Shown here: piece after piece, positions 25,193-50,000 of the stretch
Layout: each line of letters starts with the position of its first letter
Numbering within the stretch: the stretch's first letter is position 1
Source: Mesostigma viride
Lineage: Eukaryota; Streptophyta; Mesostigmatophyceae; Mesostigmatales; Mesostigmataceae
Assembly (NCBI GenBank): GCA_009746045.1
Contig: RPFO01001527.1
Span: 1 to 64,000, forward strand
Direction of reading: 5' to 3'
Length of the DNA: 64,000 nt
Program-made: the position numbers and the translations under genes
Notes under the pieces: model-generated
Seen by the model: only the letters and a program-made list of their open reading frames with translations
Told to the model about the DNA's origin: nothing
Database searches by the model: none

Positions 25193-26301
25193 GCTGGCAA
25201 TTACAGCGGCAAAGGGGGCAGCTCATCTATACAGAGTTTGGTTTATTGAAGCACACGCTTTAGATAAACCCTGTTTCTCCAGGTTCGTGTGCCTTCAGCA
25301 AATAGCGGCCTTTCCCTTGACTAGCGCATAAAGTTTTCAGTATTGATCGAGACCCGATGCTCTCTAAAGGCATCCGGTCATGCACCTTTTCGGCAGATTT
25401 TGTCGTCGGAATGGGAAGGCATTCTGAATTAAGCCATAGTGCTGACATGAAGACGCCCTGTGGGAGTTGTCCATACTACTTTCCCGGGTATGAGGCGTGA
25501 AGAACGCGATAAAATACTCAGCATTGCAGACCAGTATGGGTGCGCTAAACCCACGTACCTTCGAAAATATTTCCTTGACCTTGGCCTAGGAATCTAACCT
25601 TGGCCTGCGAATCTAACCATGCGTGATGCCTTGTTGCAGGTGCAAATTAGAAAACGAAAAAATATATGCTTTGGTCATACCAAACACCTGATATTATTAA
25701 ATACCTCTCTGCCCGCTTCCACCATATTCGTTTCCATTGCCAGCAGCGCCTGCAAGCATTTAGACGGTCTAGACGGACGCAGAGATCTGTTCAGCATGGG
25801 CCCCTTTTCCCGCCAGAACGGATAACAGACAGGATGTTGCATCGAGATCGACCGTACCGCTTGCTTCGAAAAAGTCCTTACTTGTTATCTGCATAGATTT
25901 CCTACTAGAAAAATATCTTTATTGTTGGAGTATCGGCCATTAGAATTTCATAAGGCGTCCTGTTTCTGAAAGTGCCTCAGGAAAAGGAGGGAACGAGGGC
26001 TACATATGTTTTGAGTTTTTTTTGCGTGCCCGCGAAGATTGCCAGTAGAGAGTAGAGCCACGTGCCACACGCCAAGATCCTTGAATAAAAAATTCACCGC
26101 TGCATGCACTGTACACCGGTTAATGGCCGACAGTGCACGCCGGGGGACGTACTGGCGTACGTAGGATCGGCCCAAGGCTAGCACCGCAGTCTGGTAAACC
26201 GTTGCCCTTGTCTTTGCATTTTGGTACATTATCAAATTTTACTTTGTGAGCTCAGACTGGTCTAGATTTCGAAGAGGGACCTTGAATCTTGCGGCAGCAC
26301 G
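25193..26301. other. Divergent intergenic region
   Basis: About 1.1 kb separates the 5' side of the minus-strand unknown gene from the start of the plus-strand NDH-2 gene. It may carry promoters for both, or further 5' exons of the minus-strand gene. I see no clear exon, TATA box or repeat. Confidence 0.5.
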
Positions 26302-39228
<12,927 letters not shown>

Positions 39229-39602
39229 TTGGTTCATTCGTACTTGTGCCGGCCTCTGTGGCCTTGGCCTTAGAGTGGATCTGTGTCTGACGCAGATCCA
39301 GTGTCTTGAAGTGGAGCCCAATGCCCCTGCTTTTTGTCGAGGTCTTGACATGCAGAGGGAGTTTTCCTGACATGCAGGCATGCACCGTCCCTCGCAGCCA
39401 CAGGCACCATGCACTGTTGACTGATTTATGCTGCTTTAATTATGCTACGCATGCATGCACCTGTTACGCGAGCTGCATAGTGCCTCCTGATTGTGAGGCA
39501 TGCCAACATTATATTTGGTGCATGAATCTACAACATCACAAGCACTGGCGCTCTCCGGGAGCAAGTGCACAGAACGCTCCTCTCCTCCGCGGGGCACACA
39601 GA
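39229..39602. other. 3' flank of NDH-2
   Basis: No gene seen between the NDH-2 stop codon and the left terminal repeat of the 39603-44467 element. Confidence 0.6.
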
Positions 39603-39689
39603 GAGGGGATTCATAGGTGTTTGCTCAATTTCACAAGTCTTCAAATGAGTAAAAAAAAAATCTTTCAGATCTGAGGGTACCTAAAGCTG

Positions 39690-40995
39690 GACTGTTGCAG
39701 GCAGCATGTAGACCATGAAAATAGACCACCCACGAAAATTGGGCTCATTCTGAGCTCAAATGGTGACATGTGACAGCATACATGTGCAGTTTTTCGTCAT
39801 TTCCCCCTTTTCTTACATGAAACAAATATGAATACTGGACAAATGAACTCATTTCAGGCTGGATTCTTGCAGGCAGCATCTAGACCATGAAAATAGACCA
39901 CCCACAAAAATTGGGCTCATTCTGAGCTCAAATGGTGACATGTGACAGCATACATGTGCAGTTTTTCGTCATTTTCCCCCTTTTCTTACATGAAACAAAT
40001 ATGAATAGTGAACAAATGAACTCATTTCAGGCTGGATTCTTGCAGGCAGCATTATACCATGAAAATAGACCACCCACAAAAATTGGGCTCATTCTGAGCT
40101 CAAATGGTGACATGTGACAGCATACATGTGCAGTTTTTCGTCATTTTCCCCCTTTTCTTACATGAAACAAATATGAATAGTGACAAATGAACTCATTTCA
40201 GGCTGGATTCTTGCAGCAGCATCTAGACCATGAAAATAGACCACCCACAAAAATTGGGCTCATTCTGAGCTCAAATGGTGACATGTGACAGCATACATGT
40301 GCAGTTTTTCGTCATTTTCCCCCTTTTCTTACATGAAACAAATAGGAATCATGACCAAATGAACTCATATCGAGCTGCCAGGATTCTTGCAAGCAACATT
40401 TAAACCATAATACTACACCACCTACAAAAATTGGGCTCATTATGAGCTCAAATGGTGACATGTGACAGTATAAATATGCAGTTTTACGCCATTTTCATCG
40501 TTTTCTTACACGAAATAAATAGGAATCATGACCAAATGAGCTCATATCGAGCTGGATTCTTGCAAGCTACATTTAAACCATAATACTAGACCACCTACAA
40601 AAATTGGGCTCATTATGAGCTCAAATGGTGACATGTGACAGTATAAATATGCAACCTTTTGTCATTTGCACCGGTTTCTTACATGAAACAAATAGGAATC
40701 ATGAACCAATGAACTCATATCCAGCTGGATTCTTGCAAGCTACATTTAAACCATAATACTACACCACCTACAAAAATTGGGCTCATTATGAGCTCAAATG
40801 GTGACATGTGACAGTATGAATATGCAGTTTTACGCCATTTGCACCGGTTTCTTACATGAAACAAATAGGAATCATGACCAAATGAACTCATATCAAGCTG
40901 GATTCTTGCAAGCAACATTTAAACCATAATACTAGACCACCTACAAAAATTGGGCTCATTCGATCTGAGCTCAAATGGTGACATGTGACAGTATA
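39690..40995 (+). repeat. Left subterminal array, ~172-bp unit, about 8 copies
   Basis: Each unit contains AAAATTGGGCTCATT, TCAAATGGTGACATGTGACA and TTACATGAAACAAATA. GGGCTC recurs at 39741, 39913, 40085, 40256, 40433, 40606, 40779 and 40952. The first four copies resemble each other more than the last four, so two subfamilies were amplified separately. Confidence 0.95.
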
Positions 40996-40997
40996 TG

Positions 40998-41205
40998 AAA
41001 AGAGACAACAAACGTGGACTGAAGCATTGGCACGCTGAGCCCCGTGCATGTCTGAGACCAGTTGTCTGAAAAGAGACAACAAACGTGGCAGCATGGCACG
41101 CCGAGCCCCGTGCATGTCTGAGACCAGTTGTCTGAAAAGAGACAACAAACGTGGAAGCATGGCACGCCGAGCCCCGTGCATGTCTGAGACCAGTTGTCTG
41201 AACTG
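40998..41205. repeat. ~69-bp tandem triplication
   Basis: Three copies of AAAGAGACAACAAACGTGG, then CCGAGCCCCGTGCATGTCTG and AGACCAGTTGTCTG. The last two are nearly identical. It lies between the left array and the Tudor-like gene. Confidence 0.93.
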
Positions 41206-41595
41206 AAACGTAAAAAGCGCGGATCCGCGTAAGGCGCGATGTCTACTGGCTCAGGACAGTATATATATATAAGTAACATTTAAACTCAGCCCAGTTTTGA
41301 CGTCATTTCCAACTGAAAAAATTATTAATTAAATAATTCATTGATAAAACACGCGCTCCTATTGGGGAGTCGCAGAGCACAATAATACATGTTAAAGTGC
41401 TTTTCATCCCTGTATGTTGCACGCTGGGATCTAAAACTGAAAAATTTAAACTCACATCAATAAGGCTAGTCTGAGTCTGAGTCATCAATTATGTGGGGAG
41501 GGCGGCGCTTGTGGCGCGGGGTCGCCTTCGCTTGCTTGCTAGCCGTGCCCCGGTGTGCGACCTGCTTCGATCCGAACGCACTCTACTATCTCCGC

Positions 41596-41886
41596 CTAAC
41601 CTCGCGCAGTCGAGTCGGGTGGCAGATTGGGTAACTCTACACCTGGGCATGCGCAAAGCGCAGCTCGCACCTCATCTAACCCTACTATTTCATCGTCCCC
41701 GTCTGTGTAGAGCACATGGACCATGTTGTGCTCCTTATTAAACGCCGTCACATGGGCATGATACCGCTTCTCCCCTGAGTTTGGGCCTGAAAATATCTTG
41801 CATACCGGGGTCCCCACCAACCATTCCGGCTCGTGCACGTCCATGACATGCGATTTGAAAAGTGCCATCGCCGTCTTCTCCGCCAT
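41596..41886 (-). CDS. Small Tudor-like domain protein (96 aa) within the TIR element
   Basis: The ATG is in a good context (GCGATGGCG) and the single exon runs to a stop at 41596. The centre reads WLVGTPVCKIF, then YHAHVTAF, VHVLYTDGDDEIVGLDEV. This is the G-x-x-V-x-K-x-F ... V-x-Y-x-DGD-x-E-x-hydrophobic pattern of small Tudor/chromo-barrel-like domains, which often bind modified histone tails or other methylated ligands. The N-terminal 20 residues and the Pro-rich tail look unstructured. It diverges from the PHD-finger gene across the 109-bp repeats, so the two may share a control region. It could instead be one exon of a longer gene. Function is inferred only. Confidence 0.55.
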   Translation of the reverse strand: MAEKTAMALFKSHVMDVHEPEWLVGTPVCKIFSGPNSGEKRYHAHVTAFNKEHNMVHVLYTDGDDEIVGLDEVRAALCACPGVELPNLPPDSTARG

Positions 41887-41939
41887 CGCTGATTCCGTTT
41901 TCTGTGCTTATTCCGTTTTCCCACCCCTCATGTTTCGCG

Positions 41940-42597
41940 CACATACGAAAAGGACTTGAATTTCCTTGCTAACAGGTCGGTCTCGGCAATTCATCTTGCA
42001 TTCACTGGAATTCATTCATCGAAGCCCCGAGACTGCCCGTCCAGTCTGAACATACGAAAAGGACTTGAATTTCCTTGCTAACAGGTCGGTCTCGGCAATT
42101 CATCTTGCATTCACTGGAATTCACTCATCGAAGCCCCGAGACTGCCCGTCCAGTCTGAACATACGAAAAGGACTTGAATTTCCTTGCTAACAGGTCGGTC
42201 TCGGCAATTCATCTTGCATTCACTGGAATTCACTCATCGAAGCCCCGAGACTGCCCGTCCAGTCTGAACATACGAAAAGGACTTGAATTTCCTTGCTAAC
42301 AGGTCGGTCTCGGCAATTCATCTTGCATTCACTGGAATTCACTCATCGAAGCCCCGAGACTGCCCGTCCAGTCTGAACATACGAAAAGGACTTGAATTTC
42401 CTTGCTAACAGGTCGGTCTCGGCAATTCATCTTGCATTCACTGGAATTCACTCATCGAAGCCCCGAGACTGCCCGTCCAGTCTGAACATACGAAAAGGAC
42501 TTGAATTTCCTTGCTAACAGGTCGGTCTCGGCAATTCATCTTGCATTCACTGGAATTCACTCATCGAAGCCCCGAGACTGCCCGTCCAGTCTGAACT
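41940..42597. repeat. 109-bp tandem repeat, 6 nearly identical copies
   Basis: Unit starts AACATACGAAAAGGACTTGA, and starts recur at 42049, 42158 and 42267. Copies are identical by eye, apart from one CATTCATCG/CACTCATCG difference in the first and the partial left edge. It lies exactly between the two divergent genes of the element. Near-perfect homogeneity suggests recent expansion or active homogenisation. Confidence 0.95.
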
Positions 42598-42836
42598 TCA
42601 TACTACCGTTGTACGAAATTCAGACTGCACGAACCTCGAGGATTGTCAATGAATGCCCATGATTTTTGAATGAACAAAGCACACTGACCGCCGTGTTTGC
42701 GCGCGCGCGGGTGGAGGTGCGTGCACTAGTCTGCCAAGAAAACACTGCAGGGCATGCGCGCACGAACACAACGAGAACGTGCCAGCCTATGACGTCGTCG
42801 ACGATGAAGTTCGTCGTCCGCTAAATTGTAGGGGAT

Positions 42837-43480
42837 ATGGCGGAGTATCTGAGTGAAACAGAGAGGCTGCGGGCAGAACGACTGTGTTATGGACAAACTG
42901 CGGGTGTTTGCCTCTTAGGCCATGCCGATGGGGCAGACAACAACTGTCGGGGCCGAAATGGTGAAAGCTGCAACCTATTTGCTCACGCAATCTGCGTCAA
43001 GGCAATTGACGGGAATAAAAATGGGGAGGAGTGGTGGTGCCCAGGATGCCGTGACCCCGGTGGCGTGAAAGTTGCCAATCTCCAAGCTTCGGGTTCGAAC
43101 GGTCATCATGAGCTCGGCACTCCCCCCCGGCCCTTGGCATGGCGACCATTTGTTTGGTTTGTTGATTATTCCTTCATATACCGTGCCCTAAGGCATGCTG
43201 GCTTGATGTGCTGGGTGGTGGTGTGCAGGTTGGTGGACGCCGGCTCCCATCCATTGACCCCTTCTCTGGCACGGTCTCTGTGGCGGTGGCTGCGCTCAAC
43301 TCAATTGCGACACTGGCCATGTCTGGGAACACGACGCCCGTGCCACGATGGCGCCCGGTGACCACGTGGGTGCCATCATCCGTGTCAGCTCCGCCCAACT
43401 ATGGTGTCGGCCGCCCATTGCAGCAGTGGCCAAACTTCTCCAATGACTGGACTATGAGCAATGACTGGTTTACCAGCTAA
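42837..43480 (+). CDS. PHD-finger protein within the TIR element, probably two exons
   Basis: The ATG at 42837 opens a frame MAEYLSETERLRAERLCYG. A cysteine-rich segment follows: CLLGHADGADNNC, then CNLFAHAIC and EEWWCPGCR. The spacing C-x8-C... C-x4-H-x2-C ... W-C-x2-C is that of a PHD-type zinc finger, commonly a reader of histone H3 tails. The frame drifts into low-information sequence after about residue 85. A likely second exon starts at 43230, after GTGTGCAG, and ends with a stop at 43480 (VGGRRLPSIDPFSGTVSVAV ... NDWFTS). The donor could not be fixed because phases fit only weak GT sites. It is divergent from the Tudor-like gene, and both begin MAE. Whether it is captured host sequence or a working part of the element is unknown. 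Confidence 0.6.
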
Positions 43481-43689
43481 GCTTATACTAGTTTCTGATG
43501 TATTATTAAGTGAGCCAGTGCTTCTAGTAGAAGGTGATGTCTTAGTACTTATTGTATATTCATGCTGGACTGAAAGAGTACGTGGCGTGCCACTGGCAGC
43601 CGAGACATGTGCCTTGTCGATGGCCTGGGTTGCTCTTGTGCCATCCCATTTCATCTCAGATTGAATCATGAAGTTTCATGATTCAGTTG

Positions 43690-44365
43690 ATGCTTGCAAG
43701 TTTCCAGCCTGACATGATCGATCGAGTTCATTTGGTCGCACAAAAATGTTTTATTCAAGAGAACAGTGGCAATGGCATCAAACTGCATTGTTTTCCTTTC
43801 ATTTGTCACCTTTTGAGCTGTAAACAGTCTATTTTGATGGTCTACATGCTGCTTACAAGTTTCCAGCCTGATCTGAGTTCATTTGTTCAATATTCATATT
43901 TGTTTCATGTAAGATAACCGAGAAAATGACAAAAAACTGCACATGTATGCTGTCACGTGTCACCATTTGAGCTCAGAATGAGCCCAATTTTTGTGGGTGG
44001 TCTATTTTTATGGTCTAGATGCTGCCTGCAAGAATCCAGCCTGAAATGAGTTCATTTGTTCACTGTTCATATTTGTTTCATGTAAGAAAAGGGGGAAAAT
44101 GACGAAAAACTGCACATGTATGCGGTCAAATGTCACCATCTGAGCTCAGAATGAGCCCAATTTTTGTGGGTGGTCTATTTTCATGGTCTAGATGCTGCCT
44201 GCAAGAATCCAGCCTGATATGAGTTCATTTGTTCACTATTCATATTTGTTTCATGTAAGAAAAGGGGGAAAATGACGAAAAACTGCACATGTATGCGGTC
44301 AAATGTCACCATTTGAGCTCAGAATGAGCCCAATTTTTGTGGGTGGTCTATTTTCATGGTCTGAA
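43690..44365 (-). repeat. Right subterminal array, inverted ~172-bp unit, about 4 copies
   Basis: Reverse-complement copies of the left-array unit, with GAGCCCAATTTTTGTGGGTG at about 43981, 44153 and 44326, plus a more diverged copy at 43690-43880. The last three are close to the first four units of the left array, as expected of matching element ends. Confidence 0.93.
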
Positions 44366-44467
44366 GGCTGGATGACCCCTGCTTTATTGACAAATATAAG
44401 GATTTAATCACATGTGGAAAAATTGAGTAAAATTTATGAAATTGAGCAAACACTTATGAATCCCCTC

Positions 44468-45705
44468 AGAGGGAGACACCGTCAACACAGTCGGCAACAG
44501 CCCGAGGGTATCCACCCCCAAGACGTGGTGCCGATTAGTCCTCCGCGGACTAGTCGACAGTCAGGTCAAACAGAATGGTAGTCTCCGCGACGGCCATTAT
44601 TACGAACGCAATATAGACGACTGTAAAGAGCACGACATTTAACAGATAACATAAAACCCCGCATGTCATTGTCCTGCGCGTGCAGACCAGGAAAGGATGG
44701 TGGAAGCAAAGCACTTAAAACAGCCCTCCACGGGCGGACTTTCTAAAAGTACAAGTCTAAACTAGATGACGCACCATCGCCTTTACCGTTGAAAACTCCC
44801 CGGAGCTGGCCGCCACCTGGTTGTCGTTGAAAGCCTGAGCTCTGGCCGCCACCTCGTGTCGTTGAAAACCGGGAGCTTCCGCAGCTACCGTCGACAGCAC
44901 ATCACCACGGGATCATTGCTGATCGAGCCCGACGAGTATTCCTTACTGGCCGCTCGCCTTCTAGGTCGTCGTTGAATTCCTTGCGGACTGGCCGCCGATC
45001 TGTCCAGCGGTCGTTGCAAATAAAGGAACCTCTATCTACACCAAGCTCCGCCTTGGTTACCTGATAACTGGCTACACTAGTTAGCTCTCTCCGCGAGAGT
45101 TAGCTAACCTTGGCAGCAACACAAACCTCCGATAACCAGTGTTACGTCCCCAGATTTACACTCTAACCTGAGCTACGCAGCGAAAGATCAACTGTGCCGG
45201 TATCAGGAAGAATCAAGGTGGCCTAAAGTGCAGATTGCATGTGCTTCACGACTGGGGTCGTGAGATATCTGGCACCGCGACTTGATGCGGCAAGGTAATT
45301 AATACACACTTATAATGGCTAGCAAGACCGTTTACGAATGGAGAGTTGCCCCAGGTTCAATGTGTAGGCTTCACTTGACATTCATCAAACCAAGAGGACG
45401 TACGAGACCTTCGTCCTCGGACCAATTTCACCTATGTGCGCCACCGACGGCGGAACGGATAAGGAGGTGTGGCGCAACGTGCACCGACCTTCCAGAACCT
45501 ACCAAAGCATCACTCGTGCATGATTCTGTTTGGCATCTAGATAGGCCGGCCGACCCGGCCCTGAGAAGATCTTGTTCCGCAGCCTAGGCGCCCAAAATAA
45601 CTAGTCCGAATCACACAAACTATCACAATTTCATACCAAAGTCCCGAACTACGGACAAACCCCCAAATAAGTCCCGAAATGAGTCCTAAAGTCCCACAGA
45701 CTATT
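44468..45705. other. No gene recognised; possible LTR-like stretch
   Basis: Contains near-repeats around 44790-44880 (GCCGCCACCT ... GTCGTTGAAA) and a stem-loop at about 45082-45110 (TTAGCTCTC ... GAGAGTTAGCTAA). AATAAAG occurs at 45020. A short open frame starts at 45315 (MASKTVYEWRVAPGS, 90 codons). The combination could be an old LTR-retrotransposon end, but I found no second LTR and no gag or pol motif. Confidence 0.35.
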
Positions 45706-45995
45706 AATTAATTAATAGACACGTGACTGCGTCACGTGAGTGCTCATAAGTCCTCAGTGGGAGGGGAACATGGGATGGAATGGATGGTGTAAGCTATCTA
45801 GGTCCTAGTTACAGGGGTGTGGGCACCGCGGCCCGAATCGCTATGAATGCCATACGCGGTCACATGCACGCGGAGCCCCCACAGCTAGACTTGGGGGGGG
45901 TCTCCTTAAGGCCTTCATCACTACTTGCCATCTATCCTTGCGTACCATCTGCCTCCATATTACAGACAAACCATGAGGCTGCCCGGGCGTGACTA
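45706..45995 (-). mobile_element. 5'-truncated LINE copy (3' end only)
   Basis: Starts with TTAATTAA and continues TAGACACGTGACTGCGTCAC, GGGAGGGGAACATGGGATGG and GGGTGTGGGCACCGCGGCCC, as in the 3' end of the LINE at 13706. It keeps about 290 bp, including the codons for the C terminus (SVIWRQMVRKDRWQVVMK), with small insertions. Confidence 0.9.
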
Positions 45996-46374
45996 TGGAA
46001 TAGCCAAAAGCACAATGTATTTCTTTGCTGCGCTCGTTCGACAAAGGGTCGGGCCGCAACACACGCTATAGACAATCGCTATGATGTGCTGGATGCCTTT
46101 GACTGGGCTTGCCCAGCTTTCTTTCGATACATTCGCAGGGTGTCCATTGGGTTTTATTTATTGGCCATGTTCCTGTGATCCTGGGCATTACATTGATGCC
46201 CATGCACAGCATGCAAGGTGACAGTTTTGGCATTTTCTTTCGTAAGATTTCGAGGTAAATATCAGTGGCTTACTTATTCAATGATGACTTTGGCATGATA
46301 TAAACTCACAATTGCATTTATGCAGCATGATATACGCCTACAGTGTCTCTCGCCTCGATTAGTTTCAACTAACC
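45996..46374. other. No gene recognised
   Basis: A+T-richer unique sequence between two LINE fragments. Nothing supported. Confidence 0.6.
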
Positions 46375-46545
46375 ATCTGCCACCGATCTCTACAAGTCAT
46401 TTGCCTCTGGACACAATACCAAGGAGACCCACAATACAGACAAACTGAGAAGCTGCCCGGCGGGCGTGCCCGTCCCATCTAGGGTAACACATGTCCATGC
46501 CCAGCCTACGACGAAAAGTCCGGCGCCGAGTACCATGTCATGCCC
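46375..46545 (-). pseudogene. Diverged LINE 3' relic
   Basis: CATCTGCCACCGATCTCTAC, then ACAGACAAACTGAGAAGCTG, AACACATGTCCATGCCCAGC and ACGAAAAGTCC parallel 13937-14040 of the larger LINE. It is more degraded than the neighbouring copy at 45706. Confidence 0.7.
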
Positions 46546-46625
46546 AACCCCAAATTACCAGTTGTTAAAAATCATGCTCAACCCCGAGCAGCAAAAATAG
46601 AGCCCGATAACAGACGTGAACCTAA

Positions 46626-46960
46626 ATGGAAGGTTTATGGTTTACAATATGTGCATTTCCTCTATCACAATGGGTGTCAGGTTGTAAATTGGAGGTTTAT
46701 GGTTTACAATACGTGCATTCCCTCTATCACAATGGGTGTCAGGTTACAGCCCACCCACCCACCCACCCACCCACCCACCCACCCACCCACCCACCCACCC
46801 ACCCACCCACCCACCCACCCACCCACCCACCCACCCACCCACCCACCCACCCACCCACCCACCCACCCACCCACCCACCCACCCACCCACCCACCCACCC
46901 ACCCACCCACCCACCCACCCACCCACCCACCCACCCACCCACCCACCCACCCACCCACCA
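46626..46960. repeat. 60-bp duplication followed by (CCCA)n
   Basis: Two ~60-bp copies (GGTTTATGGTTTACAATA ... CTCTATCACAATGGGTGTCA) end at about 46745. About 54 perfect CCCA units then run to 46960, 70 bp from the sulfotransferase stop. Confidence 0.96.
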
Positions 46961-47029
46961 AAACCTCAACTGGCCAGCTCATAAATCCCTGGAAACCGCC
47001 AAGGAATGGGGGCGCATGCGTGACAAAAC

Positions 47030-50000
47030 CTACTCAAACTCCTGGGCCCCTCCGTTCATGATCCACTCGGCCAGCTTGGGCCCCAGCTCCTTGACCGCCC
47101 TCTCCTCGTACTCGCGCACCTCCTGCTCTGAGAGGATGTCCGCCCACCGCCGGTTGGTGCCCTTGAACAAGAAGGAGGCAGCCCCGTCCTTCCACAGCAC
47201 GCCGCCAAGGGGCACGCACTTTGGGTTCTTCCGCTCAAACTCGAGCGTACAGTGCTCGACGATCTCTGGGAACTTGGCCTCATCGATGACAATGTCAAGG
47301 AATTTCGCGATACGCCGGATCTCGCCCGGGAGGTCCTTCTTCAGGTCATTAAAGTGCAGGAACATGACGTTTGGGAGGCCATGCACGCGTGCCCACTGGC
47401 GCGTCCAATCCCAAAAAGGCCACAGCGGCCAGCCGTCCTGCTCGAACCAGGTCTTGTACAGCTTGTAGACGTCCCATTCGTCCACGCGGGGCAGCGGGGG
47501 GCCGATCAGCCCAGGTCCGTTAATCATATCGTACGCCTCATCCTTGATGGTAAGCCAGTGGTTGTACATGGACCAGACAACGTCGCGCCCGTCGCGGCAC
47601 ACGACAATGTACTTGGCCTTTGGGTAGAACACCTGGAAGTGTGGGGAGTAGGATTCAGCACATGGGGTCAATGTGGGGTCACTGTGTCAGGAGAGGAATC
47701 GGTGTGTGACCTGGGGGAGAACACCTGGGTTGCATAGGGAAAATTGTGTGTGTGTGTGTGTGGGTGGCCGGGGGTGTTGAAGTGAAGCAGGGCTAAGGGG
47801 GGGCGGAGGGGGGCGTTGCGTTGCGTCACGTGGGTTTTGTTTTGTTGGTAGCGCTTCATTTTGCTTTGTTGTGTTGTGTTGATGTGAGGGCAGGGGAAGA
47901 TGGGGGCATTGTACCCATGTGGGTTGGGTTGGTTGGTTTAATTGGGTTTGGTTTGGTTTGGCTTGGTTTGGTTGTGTTGTGTTGTGTTGTGTTGTGTTGT
48001 GTTGTGCTGTGCTGTGCTGTGCTGTGCTGTGCTGTGCTGTGCTGTGCTGTGCTGTGCTGTGCTGTGCTGTGCTGTGCTGTGCTGTGCTGTGCTGTGCTGT
48101 GCTGTGCTGTGCTGTGCTGTGTTGTGTTGTGTTGTGTTGTGTTGTGTTGTGTTGTGTTGTGTTGTGTTGTGTTGTGTTGCGTTGCGTTGCGTTGTGTTGT
48201 GTTGTGTTGTGTTGTGTTGTATTGTGTTGTGTGGGAGCCCAAGTAGGCATGCAGGAGAATCAGAAGGTGATGCAGCGAAAAACCAGGGGAGCGATGACCA
48301 CTCCACCATGGATCGACAGGCTGGCTACATGGTGATGCGAGTGATGACCATGTTCGTTCCCACCCAAGGGGAATGAGTACCAACAAGAGCGACGTGGTGT
48401 GGCAAGACATTGACTGGGAAGCGAGCAGCTGTGGGGCCTGCACAACGGACACGAGGGCAAGCACTAATGACACTCTAAGAAAGGCCAGCACGGCAAAAAG
48501 AAGAAGGCACACCCCACTGAATGAAGAGGCAAAAAGGAGCTTGGTGGCAACTTGGGCTCAAGAAGGCAGCCGCTGGCCACCCTCGCAACGCACTGAGCAC
48601 TATTGTACCACGGTTTGTGGTACTGCTGGGTTTCTTGACCTGTTTACTAACAGACACTGCTGGGGCCCTTGACCTGTTTACTAACAGTCACTGCCGGGTT
48701 CCTTGACCTGCTTACTGACAAACACTGTTGGGTTTCTTGGACCTGTTTACTAACAGACACAGCTGGGGCCCTGGACCTGTTTACTAACAGACACTGCCGG
48801 GTTTCTTGACCTGCTTACTGACAAACACTGCAGGGTTTCTTGACCCCGTTTACTAGCAGACACAGCTGGGGTCCTTGACCTCTTTACTAACAGACAAGCC
48901 CCACGGGCCTCACAGGAACAATATGGATCCCACCCTGTCTGCTACGCCGCCCCCCCCCCCCCCCCCCCCCCCCCTTGCTGCGCCGGCTACCCCCCCATCC
49001 CCGCTGCTGCGTCCGCTGATCTCTCACACGCGTGAAAGGCATTGCAGATGGTGCACCGCCTGCTGCTAAGTTGCCCTGCCTCCTCATCTCATTGGCCCCT
49101 CGGCCCCTCAGCCTCTTAGCCCCTCAGCCCGCCCGTCACCCGCCCCTCAGCCCCTCAACCTTCCCTTCCTGCTCTTTCCTGCCCGCCTCCCCCTAGCCCC
49201 CCCCCCGGTCAGGCTGAAGGACCGGACATTGTGCGCATGATCGGATTCTGGTCCACCGATTCTCCTCATTTTACCATGGGCTTGACATCAAGGATGGGAG
49301 CACATGGATGAGCGAACGAACAGGCCCTTGGGCCATGGGTTTGGTACGATCAAGGGTGGGAGCCCATGGATGGGCGAACGAATGGGCTCAGGCTGACCTG
49401 CCATGGATATGTTTGGGCCTGGTTTGCAGCTTAGTACTGCAAACACTGCTAACTTAGTACTGTTGTTGGATACCAAACAAATGCAGAAGGTTCACTATGG
49501 CGCGCCCCGTGGCAATTGAAGGCACAACTGATGGCCAGGTTCAAGGAGTTGAGTAAGTAGTAGTTCGTACTTATTCATAGAACACAGCCTTGGAAAGTGA
49601 GGCAGGTATGCGGCCACTATGCCCTCTGAAGAGAGGGTACTATTGTGTTCATGAGACAGCTGGCGGCATAAGATGAAGCAGGCTGGCGGCATATTAATAT
49701 TAAGCAGTCGGCATCCCCCCACAAAAGCAGCATCCAGCATGCATGCCAAAGGCTGCATACCGCCCGATGGCTAGAAGTTGTCAACAACAACGCTGTTCCA
49801 GGCGTTACAGGAAAACGTCAAAGGACAATGGTGGCATGCGTCCGACAGCCACAATAGTGACACTACGGGGACTACCCCTTAATTTCCCTGGACGATCAGT
49901 TGTTAACGAACTCTTTCGTTACCATGATACCAAGAAGGCCCCAAAACAGCTTAATGACTTACAAGTCTCACACGAAGCCGAGAAAGCATAGCGGACTGCG

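Larger units (their letters stand above)
39603..44467. mobile_element. Unclassified TIR element with opposed repeat arrays and two divergent genes
   Basis: The left end begins GAGGGGATTCATAGGTGTTT, and the right end, read as reverse complement, begins GAGGGGATTCATAAGTGTTT. Similarity continues through GCTCAATTTCA. Inside the ends are arrays of a ~172-bp unit: about eight copies at 39690-40995 in one orientation and about four at 43690-44365 in the opposite one. Between them lie a minus-strand Tudor-like gene, six 109-bp repeats and a plus-strand PHD-finger gene, the genes pointing apart. AGA flanks both ends and may be a 3-bp target duplication, though three bases are weak evidence. No transposase was recognised. 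It may be non-autonomous, or use a gene I cannot classify. Arrays of subterminal repeats are typical of several DNA-transposon superfamilies, but the end sequence matches none I know. Confidence 0.75.

Noticed and set aside
41351-41376. Short match to the LINE tail (CTCCTATTGGGGAGTCGCAGAG)
   Set aside because: Only about 20 of 26 bases match, which is too short to call a relic inside the TIR element.
44880-45590. LTR-retrotransposon end with AATAAA, stem-loop and a MASKTVYEW frame
   Set aside because: No second LTR, no gag, protease or RT motif, and the supposed primer site (TGGCACCGCGAC) is unconvincing.
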